A stretch of DNA of 64,000 nucleotides from Bacteroides caecigallinarum (GCF_016902295.1 NZ_JACJLQ010000014.1:1-64000), one strand, 5' to 3'. Positions 51,639 to 59,948 are shown, counted from the first letter of the stretch. The notes: generated from the sequence alone by a model not told the origin. Translations and numbers: made by a program.

Positions 51639-53252
51639 ATGAAAACCAAATATATTTTTTTGTTTGCTGCGCTGACTGCTTTGACAGTGAATGCACAGAC
51701 TCAGTACGATGCGTTCCGGTTCTCTGAAAGTGAACTCAATGGTACTGCCAGATTTGTAGGTATGGGTGGTGCCATGGGGGCATTGGGAGCTGATATTTCA
51801 GTGATGAGTACGAATCCAGCCGGTATAGGTCTGTTCAGAGGACATGACTTTTCTACATCATTCAGCTTTAATAATACTAAAGTTGGTAGCAGCTTTGGAG
51901 GCGTCACGATGAATGAAAAGAAGAATAACATGTCTTTCGACCAGATAGGTTTTGTATATTCTTCAAAGATAGGAAACAGAACGACATTGCGCTATTTGAA
52001 TTTTGGATTTAATTATCACAAAAGTAACAACCTTAATAAACTGTTTTCTGCCGGAGGATTCCTTGATGGATTGTCTCAGACATATCAGATTGCCAATATG
52101 ATAGGTGGAGCAGTAGGTTCTTTGTCCGAAATTGATGATATTTACAATTATGGTGACATCAATGGAGTGTCTAATCCGTATTATAACTCTTATTATCCTT
52201 ATTTGGGCGTGATGGGTGTCAGAACTGGACTTGTAGGAATTACTAATGATAATTCAGCCCTGAAAGCTTGGAATGGCGACCGCAACTATTACAATAGTCG
52301 TGAGGAAGGCGGAATACAACAGTATGATTTCAATTTGTCATTCAATGTTGAGGACAAGATGTATTTTGGAGTAACATTGGGAATATATGATGTAAATTAT
52401 AAACGTACCACATTGTACGAGGAATCTATTTATGATCAGAGTCCGGATTTTCAGAAACCTCATGAGGGATTTTATCAGCTGAATAATTATCATAGAACAG
52501 ATGGTACAGGAGCCGATTTTAAGTTTGGAGCTATATTCCGTCCTATAGACGATTCTGCTTTCCGGTTTGGTTTTGCTATACATACTCCTACATGGTATTC
52601 ATTGAGAGATACATATAATTCAGGAATTTATTCTGAAATTACATATCAGGTATTCGATGAAACGGAAAACGTGGTAAAAGAGGAAACAGACATGATTAAC
52701 GAGAATATCTATGATTATGTAGATGGAGAGACCGTACAGGATTATAGACTTACTACACCATGGAAGTTTAACTTGAATATGGGTACAGTGTTCGGAGGTA
52801 TTATGGCTGTAGGCGCTGAATATGAGTTTGCTGCATATAATCACTGTAAATTATATTATTATGATGGGTATGAGATGAGTGAGCAAAATCAATATATTAA
52901 TGAAGATGTCAAAGGTGTGCATACATTGAGATTAGGTATGGAAACAAGGATTACTCCTGCGTTCAGTGTTAGAGCCGGATATAACTTCTCATCTCAGGCT
53001 TTTAAGAAGACTGCATATAAGGCTTTGGCTTGGAACGATATGCATACAGATGTTGAGTATAATAATAAGTATAGTCAAAATACTGTTACAGTAGGTTTGG
53101 GATATGCAGGACGTATCTTTTATGCCGACCTGGCTTATAAATATAACATATATAAGTCTGATTTTTATCCGTTTAGTGATCAAGATTTAATGCCTGCACG
53201 TTTGACTAACGAACGTCATCAGGCTTTGATAACTTTAGGTGTACATTTCTAA
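51639..53252 (+). CDS. OmpP1/FadL/TodX-family outer-membrane transport protein
   Basis: 537 residues with signal peptide MKTKYIFLFAALTALTVNA. FVGMGGAMGALGADIS and MSTNPAGIGLFRG give the NPAG signature of the FadL family; the remaining sequence is beta-barrel with a closing HQALITLGVHF strand. FadL proteins carry hydrophobic compounds such as fatty acids across the outer membrane. Co-transcription with the preceding secreted protein is likely. Confidence 0.88.
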   Translation: MKTKYIFLFAALTALTVNAQTQYDAFRFSESELNGTARFVGMGGAMGALGADISVMSTNPAGIGLFRGHDFSTSFSFNNTKVGSSFGGVTMNEKKNNMSFDQIGFVYSSKIGNRTTLRYLNFGFNYHKSNNLNKLFSAGGFLDGLSQTYQIANMIGGAVGSLSEIDDIYNYGDINGVSNPYYNSYYPYLGVMGVRTGLVGITNDNSALKAWNGDRNYYNSREEGGIQQYDFNLSFNVEDKMYFGVTLGIYDVNYKRTTLYEESIYDQSPDFQKPHEGFYQLNNYHRTDGTGADFKFGAIFRPIDDSAFRFGFAIHTPTWYSLRDTYNSGIYSEITYQVFDETENVVKEETDMINENIYDYVDGETVQDYRLTTPWKFNLNMGTVFGGIMAVGAEYEFAAYNHCKLYYYDGYEMSEQNQYINEDVKGVHTLRLGMETRITPAFSVRAGYNFSSQAFKKTAYKALAWNDMHTDVEYNNKYSQNTVTVGLGYAGRIFYADLAYKYNIYKSDFYPFSDQDLMPARLTNERHQALITLGVHF

Positions 53253-53288
53253 TCATTTTCATCTTTCATATACAATATCTTTTATGTG

Positions 53289-53328
53289 TCATCCGGCTTG
53301 CATTGTTGCAGGTCGGATGATTTTTTTT
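53289..53328 (+). terminator. terminator of the FadL-like operon
   Basis: TCATCCG and TGCA segments pair with TGCA and CGGATGA across a short loop, followed by eight Ts. Confidence 0.8.
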
Positions 53329-53353
53329 GTCAAATATATTGGGCGTTTTCTGA

Positions 53354-53460
53354 TATGTACATCATGAAAATTATCAATGCTCTGTAAATCAGTATTATAT
53401 ATCTTTCCTATGTACATCATATAAATAACCAATCTTGAGCCGATATTAATATCTTTGCAA
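53354..53460 (+). repeat. two degenerate direct copies of a 55-bp sequence
   Basis: Copy 1 starts TATGTACATCATGAAAATTA at 53354 and copy 2 starts TATGTACATCATATAAATAA at 53409; both continue through CAAT and end in TAT-rich sequence with ATCTTT. The second copy ends in an exact TATCTTTG box. About 60-70 percent identity by eye. Confidence 0.6.
53450..53457 (+). promoter_or_regulatory. -7 box without a downstream gene
   Basis: TATCTTTG (TAnnTTTG) on the plus strand, at the end of the duplicated 55-bp sequence. A transcript would meet the hairpin at 53512-53561. Confidence 0.4.
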
Positions 53461-53463
53461 TGT

Positions 53464-53561
53464 AAACACAAAAACACCCATATATTTTCATTCTATATCT
53501 TTAATCGCTGAAAAGCCGTATCTTAATATCATTGCTCATGGATATTATCGATACGGCTTTT
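53464..53561 (+). ncRNA. candidate small RNA of about 100 nt
   Basis: Expected transcript between the -7 box at 53450 and the strong hairpin at 53512-53561. No reading frame is present. The hairpin has only a short T-run in this direction, and it is also the terminator of the opposite operon, so the call is tentative. Confidence 0.3.
53512..53561. terminator. terminator of the rplY-pth-S4 operon
   Basis: AAAGCCGTATC pairs with GATACGGCTTTT with an inner AATATC/GATATT stem; on the minus strand it ends in TTTT. Confidence 0.75.
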
Positions 53562-53585
53562 ATTATGTCTTCTATGTTTTTGCGG

Positions 53586-54023
53586 TCAGCTGTCTTTTTC
53601 TTCTTCGTCTTCATCATCCTCGAGATCGAAGTCAAAGTCGTCGATGTATTCGGGAGTGAAGAAATCGTCCAGACTGCGTCTGTCTTTCTTTGTAGGACGT
53701 CCTGTACCTCTTGCACGGTCTATGAAACCGCTTATCTTGCTCATTTCAAGCAATTCGTATTGTTCAGGCGAAGTAACGTTTTCCATTATTTCAGGAACAA
53801 GTTTTGCTCCGACGCGCTTTTCTATGGCCTGCAATACCTTGAATGAATATGTTATTGGAGATTTTTTGACGCTTATAACGTCTCCTGGCTTAATCATTCT
53901 TGCTGGTTTGGCCTGGGCTCCGTTAATGCTTACCCGTCCTTTTTTGCAAGCTTCGGCCGCTATAGTCCTTGTCTTGAAAATTCTTGCGGCCCATAACCAT
54001 TTGTCAATTCTTGCTTCAGCCAT
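53586..54023 (-). CDS. S4-domain RNA-binding protein (Hsp15/HslR-like)
   Basis: 145 residues. The N-terminal S4 domain (MAEARIDKWLWAARIFKTRT, CKKGRVSINGAQAKPARMIK, KPGDVISV) is followed by a linker and a very acidic tail (DFDFDLEDDEDEEE). E. coli Hsp15 rescues stalled 50S subunits carrying peptidyl-tRNA; the pth gene 1 bp upstream fits that theme. Confidence 0.88.
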   Translation of the reverse strand: MAEARIDKWLWAARIFKTRTIAAEACKKGRVSINGAQAKPARMIKPGDVISVKKSPITYSFKVLQAIEKRVGAKLVPEIMENVTSPEQYELLEMSKISGFIDRARGTGRPTKKDRRSLDDFFTPEYIDDFDFDLEDDEDEEEKDS

Positions 54024-54024
54024 T

Positions 54025-54588
54025 TTACTTGTTGTTATATTGGTTCATTGTAATATTAAGGCCTGCCAAGCAAAAACTCTTGATTATTTCGTCCGCCAAT
54101 TCTATTCTTTCCGGAAGTATTTTCTTGGCTTCATCGTCAAACTGTCCCAATACGAAATCTATCTGCCCGCCTTTAGGGAAATCATTGCCTATACCGAAAC
54201 GCAGGCGTGCGTAGTTTTGTGTTCCTAATGTTGCGGCAATGTGTTTCAGACCATTATGGCCGGCATCACTGCCTTTGCCTTTTAGTCTCAAGGCTCCGAT
54301 AGGCAATGCCAGATCGTCCACTACTATCAGCACATTTTCCAAAGGAATATTTTCCTGCTGCATCCAGTATCGTACAGCATTTCCGCTAAGGTTCATATAT
54401 GTTGATGGTTTCAACAATATCAGCTGACGTCCCTTAAGCGACATGTTGGCTATTGCGCCATAACGCTTGTCGCTAAAAACAATATTGGACGCCTTGGCGA
54501 AGGCGTCCAATACCATAAATCCTATATTGTGACGGGTGTTACGGTATTCATCACCGATATTTCCCAGTCCTACTATCAGATATTTCAT
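54025..54588 (-). CDS. pth: peptidyl-tRNA hydrolase
   Basis: A 187-residue cytosolic enzyme that frees tRNA from prematurely released peptidyl-t[22 protein letters not shown] holds Asn10 and the catalytic His20; [20 protein letters not shown] and the AGHNGLKHI segment follow as in the family. Middle gene of rplY-pth-S4. Confidence 0.95.
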   Translation of the reverse strand: MKYLIVGLGNIGDEYRNTRHNIGFMVLDAFAKASNIVFSDKRYGAIANMSLKGRQLILLKPSTYMNLSGNAVRYWMQQENIPLENVLIVVDDLALPIGALRLKGKGSDAGHNGLKHIAATLGTQNYARLRFGIGNDFPKGGQIDFVLGQFDDEAKKILPERIELADEIIKSFCLAGLNITMNQYNNK

Positions 54589-54629
54589 TAATATGGATTT
54601 GTGAGTGTATTAGTTGTTTAAACTATTAC

Positions 54630-55235
54630 TTATTTCTTTCCTGCAGCTGCAGCAGCCTGAGCACCACGAGCGGCACGAGTCAATTTAACAGCACATACAA
54701 CAGCTTCTTTTGTGTTCAAGATCTGCAAACCTTCGTAGTTCAATTCACCAACCTTGATAGTCTTACCAAGACCCAAGTTTGTTACGTCGATTACAAGTCT
54801 TTCAGGAATCAAGTTATACAAAGCTTTAACTTTCAGCTTACGAACCTGCAATGCCAATTTACCACCGGCTTTAACACCTTCTGCAAGACCTTCCAATTTA
54901 ACAGGAACTTCCATTACGATTGGGTTAGATTCGTCAATCTGCAAGAAGTCAACGTGAAGGATGTTGTCAGTTACAGGGTGGAACTGGATATCTTTCATGA
55001 TGGCTGTAACAACTTTGCCATCGATGTTCAAGTCAACTACGTAAATGTGTGGTGTATATACCAAGTTACGCAATCCGTCGTTTGTTACAGTGAAGTGAGT
55101 TGCTACCTGATTACCGTTTTCATCTTTGTTCAATCCGTACAATACACAAGGAACGCTGTTGTTCTTACGAAGGTCACGCGTAGCTTTTTTGCCAGTTTCA
55201 GTTCTCAAAGAACCTTTGATTTCAATTGATTTCAT
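54630..55235 (-). CDS. rplY: 50S ribosomal protein L25 (general stress protein Ctc type)
   Basis: 201 residues. The N-terminal 5S-rRNA-binding domain (GSLRTETGKKATRDLRKNNS) is joined to a C-terminal TL5/Ctc beta domain, and an Ala/Lys-rich tail ends the chain. First gene of the operon rplY-pth-S4, all linked to translation. A leader of about 95 nt with a direct repeat precedes it. Confidence 0.94.
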   Translation of the reverse strand: MKSIEIKGSLRTETGKKATRDLRKNNSVPCVLYGLNKDENGNQVATHFTVTNDGLRNLVYTPHIYVVDLNIDGKVVTAIMKDIQFHPVTDNILHVDFLQIDESNPIVMEVPVKLEGLAEGVKAGGKLALQVRKLKVKALYNLIPERLVIDVTNLGLGKTIKVGELNYEGLQILNTKEAVVCAVKLTRAARGAQAAAAAGKK

Positions 55236-55282
55236 TTTCTTAAATTTTTTGTGTTACTCTAAATTAAGTTGATTGTTTTTGC

Positions 55283-55330
55283 TTAATTCGCCATCACACG
55301 ATGCGGTATATCACACGATGAGCTTAAAAA
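55283..55330 (-). promoter_or_regulatory. repeat-bearing leader of rplY
   Basis: On the minus strand the leader carries CATCGTGTGATA and CATCGTGTGATG as a direct repeat (about 18 bp period); each can form a small CATC/GATG hairpin. A role in autoregulation by L25 is possible but not shown. Confidence 0.3.
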
Positions 55331-55337
55331 AGCGGTG

Positions 55338-55369
55338 CAAAGGTAATTGTTTTATTTTGAACAGCCAAA
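55338..55369 (-). promoter_or_regulatory. rplY operon promoter, textbook form
   Basis: On the minus strand: -33 TTTG (55369-55366), a 20-bp spacer and -7 TACCTTTG (55345-55338). Confidence 0.8.
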
Positions 55370-55431
55370 TATTGTTCTGGTTTTCTGATGTTTTTTATTT
55401 ATATAATATAGTTCTTGATGAATAAATGTTA

Positions 55432-55800
55432 TCAGAATTCAATGTCAATTTTAATATCTGATGAAGTCTCAATACTGTCTTCCACTGTTTTTTCTTCCGT
55501 ATTGTAGTCGTTTGTGTGGTTGCTGTTGTCGTCAATAAATTTTATTGCTTCCTGCAATCCGTTGATGAATTTGTCAAAATCTTCTTTGTAAAGGAATATT
55601 TTGTGCTTTTCGAAGCTTACAGATGGAGAACTTCCCTCGCCTGATATTACTTTCTTGCTTTCTGTAATAGCAAGGAACATATCATCTTTTTTATTTTTTC
55701 TCACATCCACATAATAAATTCTTTTTCCGGCTTTTATTGCCTTGGAAAATACAATTTCTTTGTCTGTTTCTGTCATGTTTTTCTTTTTCAAATCTTCCAT
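55432..55800 (-). CDS. DUF3276/PUR-family nucleic-acid-binding protein
   Basis: 122 residues from the ATG at 55800 (a GTG two codons upstream is less likely). KAIKAGKRIYYVDVRKNKKD and the KHKIFLYKEDFDKFINGLQE segment match the single-domain PUR-alpha-like family (DUF3276) of Bacteroidetes and spirochetes, which binds single-stranded nucleic acid. The C-terminal 35 residues are acidic. Monocistronic. The biological role is not established. Confidence 0.85.
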   Translation of the reverse strand: MEDLKKKNMTETDKEIVFSKAIKAGKRIYYVDVRKNKKDDMFLAITESKKVISGEGSSPSVSFEKHKIFLYKEDFDKFINGLQEAIKFIDDNSNHTNDYNTEEKTVEDSIETSSDIKIDIEF

Positions 55801-55945
55801 AGTCACTATAATATAATAAATAAATCGTGCCCAAAGTTGAATATTTTTTTTTTACGAACAAAGGAACTATGTATAGAATTTCTTCTAAAAGTGAAAAAAA
55901 AATTGAATTTTATCCGCTAATATTGCCAGTAAAGAATAAAATGCT

Positions 55946-55953
55946 TACTTTTG
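55946..55953 (+). promoter_or_regulatory. -7 box of the nusB operon
   Basis: TACTTTTG (TAnnTTTG), 26 nt before the ATG at 55979. Confidence 0.6.
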
Positions 55954-55978
55954 CACCCTGAAATTTCATCTTATTAAT

Positions 55979-56902
55979 ATGATAAACAGAGTTCTTATTC
56001 GTCTGAAAATAGTTCAGATTATTTACGCTTATTATCAGAATGGCGGTAAAAACTTGGATACTGCAGAAAAGGAGTTGTTCTTCAGTCTATCCAAAGCGTA
56101 CGATTTGTACAATTATCTTTTGCTTCTTATGGTTGCCGTAACCCGTTATGCCAACAAGAAAATTGATGCGGCGAAAAACAAACTGGCACCTACAAAAGAA
56201 GAGTTATCACCAAACATGAGGTTTGTCGAAAACAAGTTTATCGCTCAGTTGGAAATCAACAATGACTTGAACGCTTTCGTCGTAGCCCAGAAAAAAACAT
56301 GGGACAATGAAGATGAATTCCTGAAGTCTCTCTACGAAAAGATTCAGCAGAGTGATATCTATGCGGAATATATGGCCGCAGAGTCAACTTCATACGAGGA
56401 AGACCGCGAATTCTGGAGAAAGATATATAAGAATATCATTTTCAATAATACTGAACTTGATGAAGTTCTCGAGGACCAGAGTCTGTACTGGAACGACGAT
56501 AAGGAAATTGTTGATACTTTTGTGCTTAAGACAATCAAGCGTTTTGATCCTAAGAATGGTGAAAAGCAGGAGCTTCTTCCTGAATTCAAGGATGAGGAAG
56601 ATCAGGACTTTGCACGCCGTCTGTTCCGTCGCGCTATTATGAATGCTGAATATTACCGTCATTTGATAGGTGAGACTTCAAAGAACTGGGATTTGAACCG
56701 TGTGGCACTGATGGACGTTGTGATAATGCAGATTGCGCTTGCCGAGATTCTTAGTTTCCCTAACATTCCTGTAAATGTTTCTTTGAACGAATATGTAGAG
56801 ATAGCAAAGCTTTACAGTACTCCTAAGAGCGGTGGCTTTATCAACGGAACCCTTGACGCTATAGTTAATAAACTGAAAAAGGAAAACAAGTTGACAAAAT
56901 AA
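55979..56902 (+). CDS. nusB: transcription antitermination factor NusB (long Bacteroidetes form)
   Basis: 307 residues, about twice the E. coli length: an N-terminal NusB-like half (MINRVLIRLKIVQIIYAYYQ) and the canonical C-terminal NusB domain (NWDLNRVALMDVVIMQIALA, LNEYVEIAKLYSTPKSGGFI, NGTLDAIVNKL). NusB with NusE/S10 binds boxA RNA in rRNA leaders. First gene before yajC, ybbR and coaE. Confidence 0.93.
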   Translation: MINRVLIRLKIVQIIYAYYQNGGKNLDTAEKELFFSLSKAYDLYNYLLLLMVAVTRYANKKIDAAKNKLAPTKEELSPNMRFVENKFIAQLEINNDLNAFVVAQKKTWDNEDEFLKSLYEKIQQSDIYAEYMAAESTSYEEDREFWRKIYKNIIFNNTELDEVLEDQSLYWNDDKEIVDTFVLKTIKRFDPKNGEKQELLPEFKDEEDQDFARRLFRRAIMNAEYYRHLIGETSKNWDLNRVALMDVVIMQIALAEILSFPNIPVNVSLNEYVEIAKLYSTPKSGGFINGTLDAIVNKLKKENKLTK

Positions 56903-56905
56903 TGA

Positions 56906-56913
56906 TATATTTG
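56906..56913 (+). promoter_or_regulatory. -7 box between nusB and yajC
   Basis: TATATTTG starts 4 bp after the nusB stop, 43 nt before the yajC ATG. It could provide an internal promoter. Confidence 0.4.
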
Positions 56914-56955
56914 TCGCCTGAATTAATATTAATTTTAAATTAAAGGAAAAAAACT

Positions 56956-57264
56956 ATGAATTTATTGACAGTAATGCTGCAAGCTCAGGGTGGAGCAGAT
57001 TATTCTTTCTTGATAATGATGGTGGCTATTTTTGCCATTATGTATTTCTTTATGATTCGTCCTCAGAACAAGAAACAGAAGGAAATCGCCAATTTCCGTA
57101 AGAATCTTGAGGTAGGACAGTCTGTAATTACTGCAGGTGGTATCTATGGTAAAGTTAAGGAAATTGAAGATAATGCCATCATAGTAGAAATTGCTCCAAG
57201 TGTAAAAATCAAAGTTGATAAAAATTCAATCTATGCTGACGCTCAGGCTCAGACTAACAAATAA
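56956..57264 (+). CDS. yajC: preprotein translocase subunit YajC
   Basis: 102 residues: one membrane helix (SFLIMMVAIFAIMYFFMI) followed by the RPQNKKQKE motif and a small beta domain (VGQSVITAGGIYGKVKEIED). YajC associates with SecDF in the Sec translocon. Between nusB and the YbbR gene. Confidence 0.95.
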   Translation: MNLLTVMLQAQGGADYSFLIMMVAIFAIMYFFMIRPQNKKQKEIANFRKNLEVGQSVITAGGIYGKVKEIEDNAIIVEIAPSVKIKVDKNSIYADAQAQTNK

Positions 57265-57275
57265 ATGATTTAGAT

Positions 57276-58292
57276 ATGTTGTTCGGTAAAATGAACATCA
57301 AGGATATTTTTAGAGACATTGTAAATAAAATCAGAAACTTCCTGCTTACTGACAGGTTCAGGGAGTTTCTGATTTTTTTGTTCTTTGTTGCCGTATCCTT
57401 CGGTTTCTGGATGTTGCAGACTCTTGACGGTAATTTCGAAACAGAGTTCTCCATACCTCTTAAGTTGAAGAATGTTCCTAAAGACGTAATTATCACATCC
57501 GAGTTGCAGGACGAGGTAAGGGTGCGTGTTGAAGATCGTGGCACTGTACTGCTAAATTATATGCTTGGCAGGTCTTTCCTGCCTATAACTGTCAATTTTG
57601 ACGATTATGCCAATACCAGTTCGCGCGTCATTCTGCCACAGGAAGATTTAAAGAAAAGGGTACTCTCGCAATTGAATACTTCAACCAGGCTTCTGTCAGT
57701 CTATCCCGATTCGGTAGGCTTTGTTTATTCTACCGGTAAGTTCAAGAAAGTACCGGTGTCTGTAAGCGGAAAGGTTACTCCCGGAATCCAATATTACATA
57801 TCCGATATCCGTTTGTCGCCCGATTCTGTAATTGTATATGCCCCATCAGAGTTGCTGAAAGCTGTACAGACAGCCTATACACTGCCTCTTGACTGTCAGG
57901 ACCTTACTGAAAACACATCTCTTAAAACCGGTTTCAAGAAGATAGACGGGGTAAAATATGAACCTTCTTTTTGTGAAGTTGCTATCTCTGTTGATATGTA
58001 TTCCGAAAAGACGGTCGAGGTGCCTGTTGTGGGAATTGGATTTCCTGCCAACAAGACTCTGCGTACATTTCCATCGAAGGTAAAAGTCACTTTCAAGGTA
58101 GGATTGTCAGACTTTGCCACAGTCGATCCTTCCGATTTCACCATTGGCGTTAAGTATGATGATGTGATACGTTCTGCAAATGATAAGATAGATTTGGTGG
58201 TAAATACATCCCGCGATGATGTCTCGAATATTAGAATAAATCCTGCAAGAGTTGATTATTTAATTGAGGAAACCAGCTTTTTCAGACCATGA
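57276..58292 (+). CDS. YbbR-domain membrane protein (CdaR-like)
   Basis: 338 residues with a membrane helix at about 30-48 (REFLIFLFFVAVSFGFWML) and an extracytoplasmic part made of YbbR repeats (VPVSVSGKVTPGIQYYISDI, VEVPVVGIGFPANKTLRTFP). In Firmicutes CdaR controls a c-di-AMP synthase, but no such gene is adjacent here. The start at 57276 or the Met five codons later are both possible. It overlaps coaE by 4 bp. Confidence 0.85.
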   Translation: MLFGKMNIKDIFRDIVNKIRNFLLTDRFREFLIFLFFVAVSFGFWMLQTLDGNFETEFSIPLKLKNVPKDVIITSELQDEVRVRVEDRGTVLLNYMLGRSFLPITVNFDDYANTSSRVILPQEDLKKRVLSQLNTSTRLLSVYPDSVGFVYSTGKFKKVPVSVSGKVTPGIQYYISDIRLSPDSVIVYAPSELLKAVQTAYTLPLDCQDLTENTSLKTGFKKIDGVKYEPSFCEVAISVDMYSEKTVEVPVVGIGFPANKTLRTFPSKVKVTFKVGLSDFATVDPSDFTIGVKYDDVIRSANDKIDLVVNTSRDDVSNIRINPARVDYLIEETSFFRP

Positions 58293-58885
58293 ACAATAAT
58301 CGGTTAATAAAGATAGGAGTTACCGGAGGCATAGGAAGCGGAAAGTCTTTTCTGTCGTCCATGTTAAAGGAACGTGGAATACCGGTATTCGATTCGGATA
58401 CGGAAGCAAAGAAACTGATGCTTACCGACGTGTTTATAATCTCTTCGCTCAAGTCTCTTTTGGGCGAGGATGTTTATACCGGCGGCAAGCTCAACAAGCC
58501 GCTTCTTGCGTCGTACATTTTCAGTTCGGCTGACAATGCCGCTAAAATAAATTCCATAGTCCATCCTCGCGTAAAGAAGGCTTTTTTATCATGGGCTGAC
58601 GAACGTTTTTCCGGTGGCGATAGGGTAGTGGCCATAGAGAGTGCCATTCTTTTCGAGTCGGGCTTCAGCGATGTAGTCGATAAGATAGTGACTGTGGTTG
58701 CCCCCATCGATGTGCGGGTTTCCAGAGTGATGAGTCGCGACAGTACTACCAGAGATAAAGTAATGGAGCGTATAAACTCTCAGATGGGAGATGACGAAAA
58801 AATCTCAAAATCAGATTTTATCATTGAAAATGACGGTCGCAAACCATTAAATGAGCAGATTGACGTTATGCTTTCTGTCTTATAA
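58289..58885 (+). CDS. coaE: dephospho-CoA kinase
   Basis: A 198-residue cytosolic enzyme for the last step of coenzyme A synthesis. P-loop GVTGGIGSGKSF (8-19), then DSDTEAKKLM, IVHPRVKKAF, IESAILFESGF and the lid segment RVMSRDSTTRDKVMERINSQ. ATGA overlap with the YbbR gene means translational coupling. Confidence 0.95.
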   Translation: MNNNRLIKIGVTGGIGSGKSFLSSMLKERGIPVFDSDTEAKKLMLTDVFIISSLKSLLGEDVYTGGKLNKPLLASYIFSSADNAAKINSIVHPRVKKAFLSWADERFSGGDRVVAIESAILFESGFSDVVDKIVTVVAPIDVRVSRVMSRDSTTRDKVMERINSQMGDDEKISKSDFIIENDGRKPLNEQIDVMLSVL

Positions 58886-58906
58886 TCAATAAAAGATATT
58901 CAATAT

Positions 58907-58938
58907 CTTGTGTAATTCGATTGTGAGTTGTATTTTTG
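58907..58938 (+). promoter_or_regulatory. promoter of the DUF5606 gene
   Basis: CTTG (58907-58910, one mismatch to -33 TTTG), a 20-bp spacer and -7 TATTTTTG (58931-58938), 32 bp before the ATG. Confidence 0.6.
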
Positions 58939-58970
58939 CTCAGAAATTAATAATTTAAAAATATAGAATC

Positions 58971-59375
58971 ATGTTGAAAACAATTTTGGCTATATCCGGT
59001 AAACCGGGATTATATAAGCTGATCTCTCAGGGAAAAAATATGCTTATTGTAGAGTCTGTAAGTGCGGATAAAAAACGTTTACCAGTCTATGCTGCAGACA
59101 AGGTTATTTCATTAGGCGATATTGCCATGTACACAGATGCCGATGAAGTTCCATTGTCAGTTGTTCTTGAGGCTGTAAAGACTAAAGAAGGTGGAAATCA
59201 GGCTTCTTTGGATTACAAGAAAGCATCAGCAGAAGAGCTTGGAGAATTCATGGCCGCTGTACTTCCTAATTACGACAGAGACAGAGTTCACCTTAGCGAT
59301 ATAAAGAAACTTATCCAGTGGTACAATCTTCTTGTGTCAAACGGAATTACTGAATTTGCTGAAAGCGCTGAATAA
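58971..59375 (+). CDS. DUF5606-type conserved protein
   Basis: 134 residues, cytosolic, with a compact N-terminal beta region (ILAISGKPGLYKLISQGKNM) and a helical C-terminus (AAVLPNYDRDRVHLSDIKKL). It matches the Bacteroidetes family DUF5606; function unknown. Own promoter and own terminator. Confidence 0.85.
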   Translation: MLKTILAISGKPGLYKLISQGKNMLIVESVSADKKRLPVYAADKVISLGDIAMYTDADEVPLSVVLEAVKTKEGGNQASLDYKKASAEELGEFMAAVLPNYDRDRVHLSDIKKLIQWYNLLVSNGITEFAESAE

Positions 59376-59401
59376 TAACGATTCTCGATATTTCTTATTT
59401 T

Positions 59402-59433
59402 AAGGCTGTTCCGGTTTTGGGGCAGCTTTTTTT
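59402..59433 (+). terminator. terminator of the DUF5606 gene
   Basis: GGCTGttCC pairs with GGggCAGCT around GGTTTT, followed by seven Ts. Confidence 0.65.
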
Positions 59434-59459
59434 GTGTCTGTTCCCGGACTTATAGACAT

Positions 59460-59488
59460 AAAAAAAGAGTTCTGGAATTCAGAACTCT
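59460..59488 (-). terminator. terminator of the tRNA operon
   Basis: On the minus strand AGAGTTCTG/CAGAACTCT with a 5-nt loop, followed by seven Ts, only 5 bp beyond the last tRNA-Gly. Confidence 0.85.
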
Positions 59489-59493
59489 CTTTG

Positions 59494-59566
59494 AGCGGAA
59501 GACGGGGCTCAAACCCGCGACCCTCAGCTTGGAAGGCTAATGCTCTATCAACTGAGCTACTTCCGC
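59494..59566 (-). tRNA. tRNA-Gly (TCC), copy 3 in transcription order
   Basis: 73 nt on the minus strand beginning GCGGAAGTAGCTCAGTTGAT. The anticodon loop CTTCCAA gives TCC, the T-loop GGTTTGAGCC and the acceptor stem GCGGAAG/CTTCCGC close the cloverleaf. No encoded CCA. Identical to the other two glycine copies. Confidence 0.97.
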
Positions 59567-59582
59567 ATTTTTCTTTGTTTTG

Positions 59583-59665
59583 TGGGCAAAGATGGATTCG
59601 AACCACCGAAGGCGTAAGCCAGCAGATTTACAGTCTGCCCCATTTGGCCACTCTGGTATTTGCCC
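59583..59665 (-). tRNA. tRNA-Tyr (GTA), copy 3 in transcription order
   Basis: 83 nt on the minus strand, class II with a long variable arm. The anticodon loop CTGTAAA gives GTA; T-loop GGTTCGAATCC; acceptor stem GGGCAAA/TTTGCCC; no encoded CCA. Confidence 0.97.
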
Positions 59666-59678
59666 TTTCAATTATGAG

Positions 59679-59751
59679 AGCGGAAGACGGGGCTCAAACC
59701 CGCGACCCTCAGCTTGGAAGGCTAATGCTCTATCAACTGAGCTACTTCCGC
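59679..59751 (-). tRNA. tRNA-Gly (TCC), copy 2
   Basis: 73 nt, same sequence as the other glycine copies, 13 bp downstream of the tRNA-Tyr copy 2. Confidence 0.97.
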
Positions 59752-59766
59752 ATCTCTTTAATTTTG

Positions 59767-59849
59767 TGGGCAAGGATGGATTCGAACCACCGAAGGCGTA
59801 AGCCAGCAGATTTACAGTCTGCCCCATTTGGCCACTCTGGTACTTGCCC
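59767..59849 (-). tRNA. tRNA-Tyr (GTA), copy 2, acceptor-stem variant
   Basis: 83 nt, as the other tyrosine copies except for one base pair of the acceptor stem: GGGCAAG/CTTGCCC instead of GGGCAAA/TTTGCCC. Both sides changed together, so the gene is under selection and functional. Confidence 0.97.
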
Positions 59850-59862
59850 TTTCAGTTATGAG

Positions 59863-59935
59863 AGCGGAAGACGGGGCTCAAACCCGCGACCCTCAGCTTG
59901 GAAGGCTAATGCTCTATCAACTGAGCTACTTCCGC
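59863..59935 (-). tRNA. tRNA-Gly (TCC), copy 1
   Basis: 73 nt, same sequence as the other glycine copies, 13 bp downstream of tRNA-Tyr copy 1. Confidence 0.97.
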
Positions 59936-59948
59936 ATCTCTGTTTTTG

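Larger units (their letters stand above)
53253..53585. other. 333-bp non-coding block between the FadL-like gene and the S4 gene
   Basis: No credible gene. It carries the plus-strand terminator (53289-53328), two direct copies of a 55-bp sequence (53354-53460), a -7 box (53450-53457) and the terminator of the minus-strand rplY operon (53512-53561). Confidence 0.7.
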
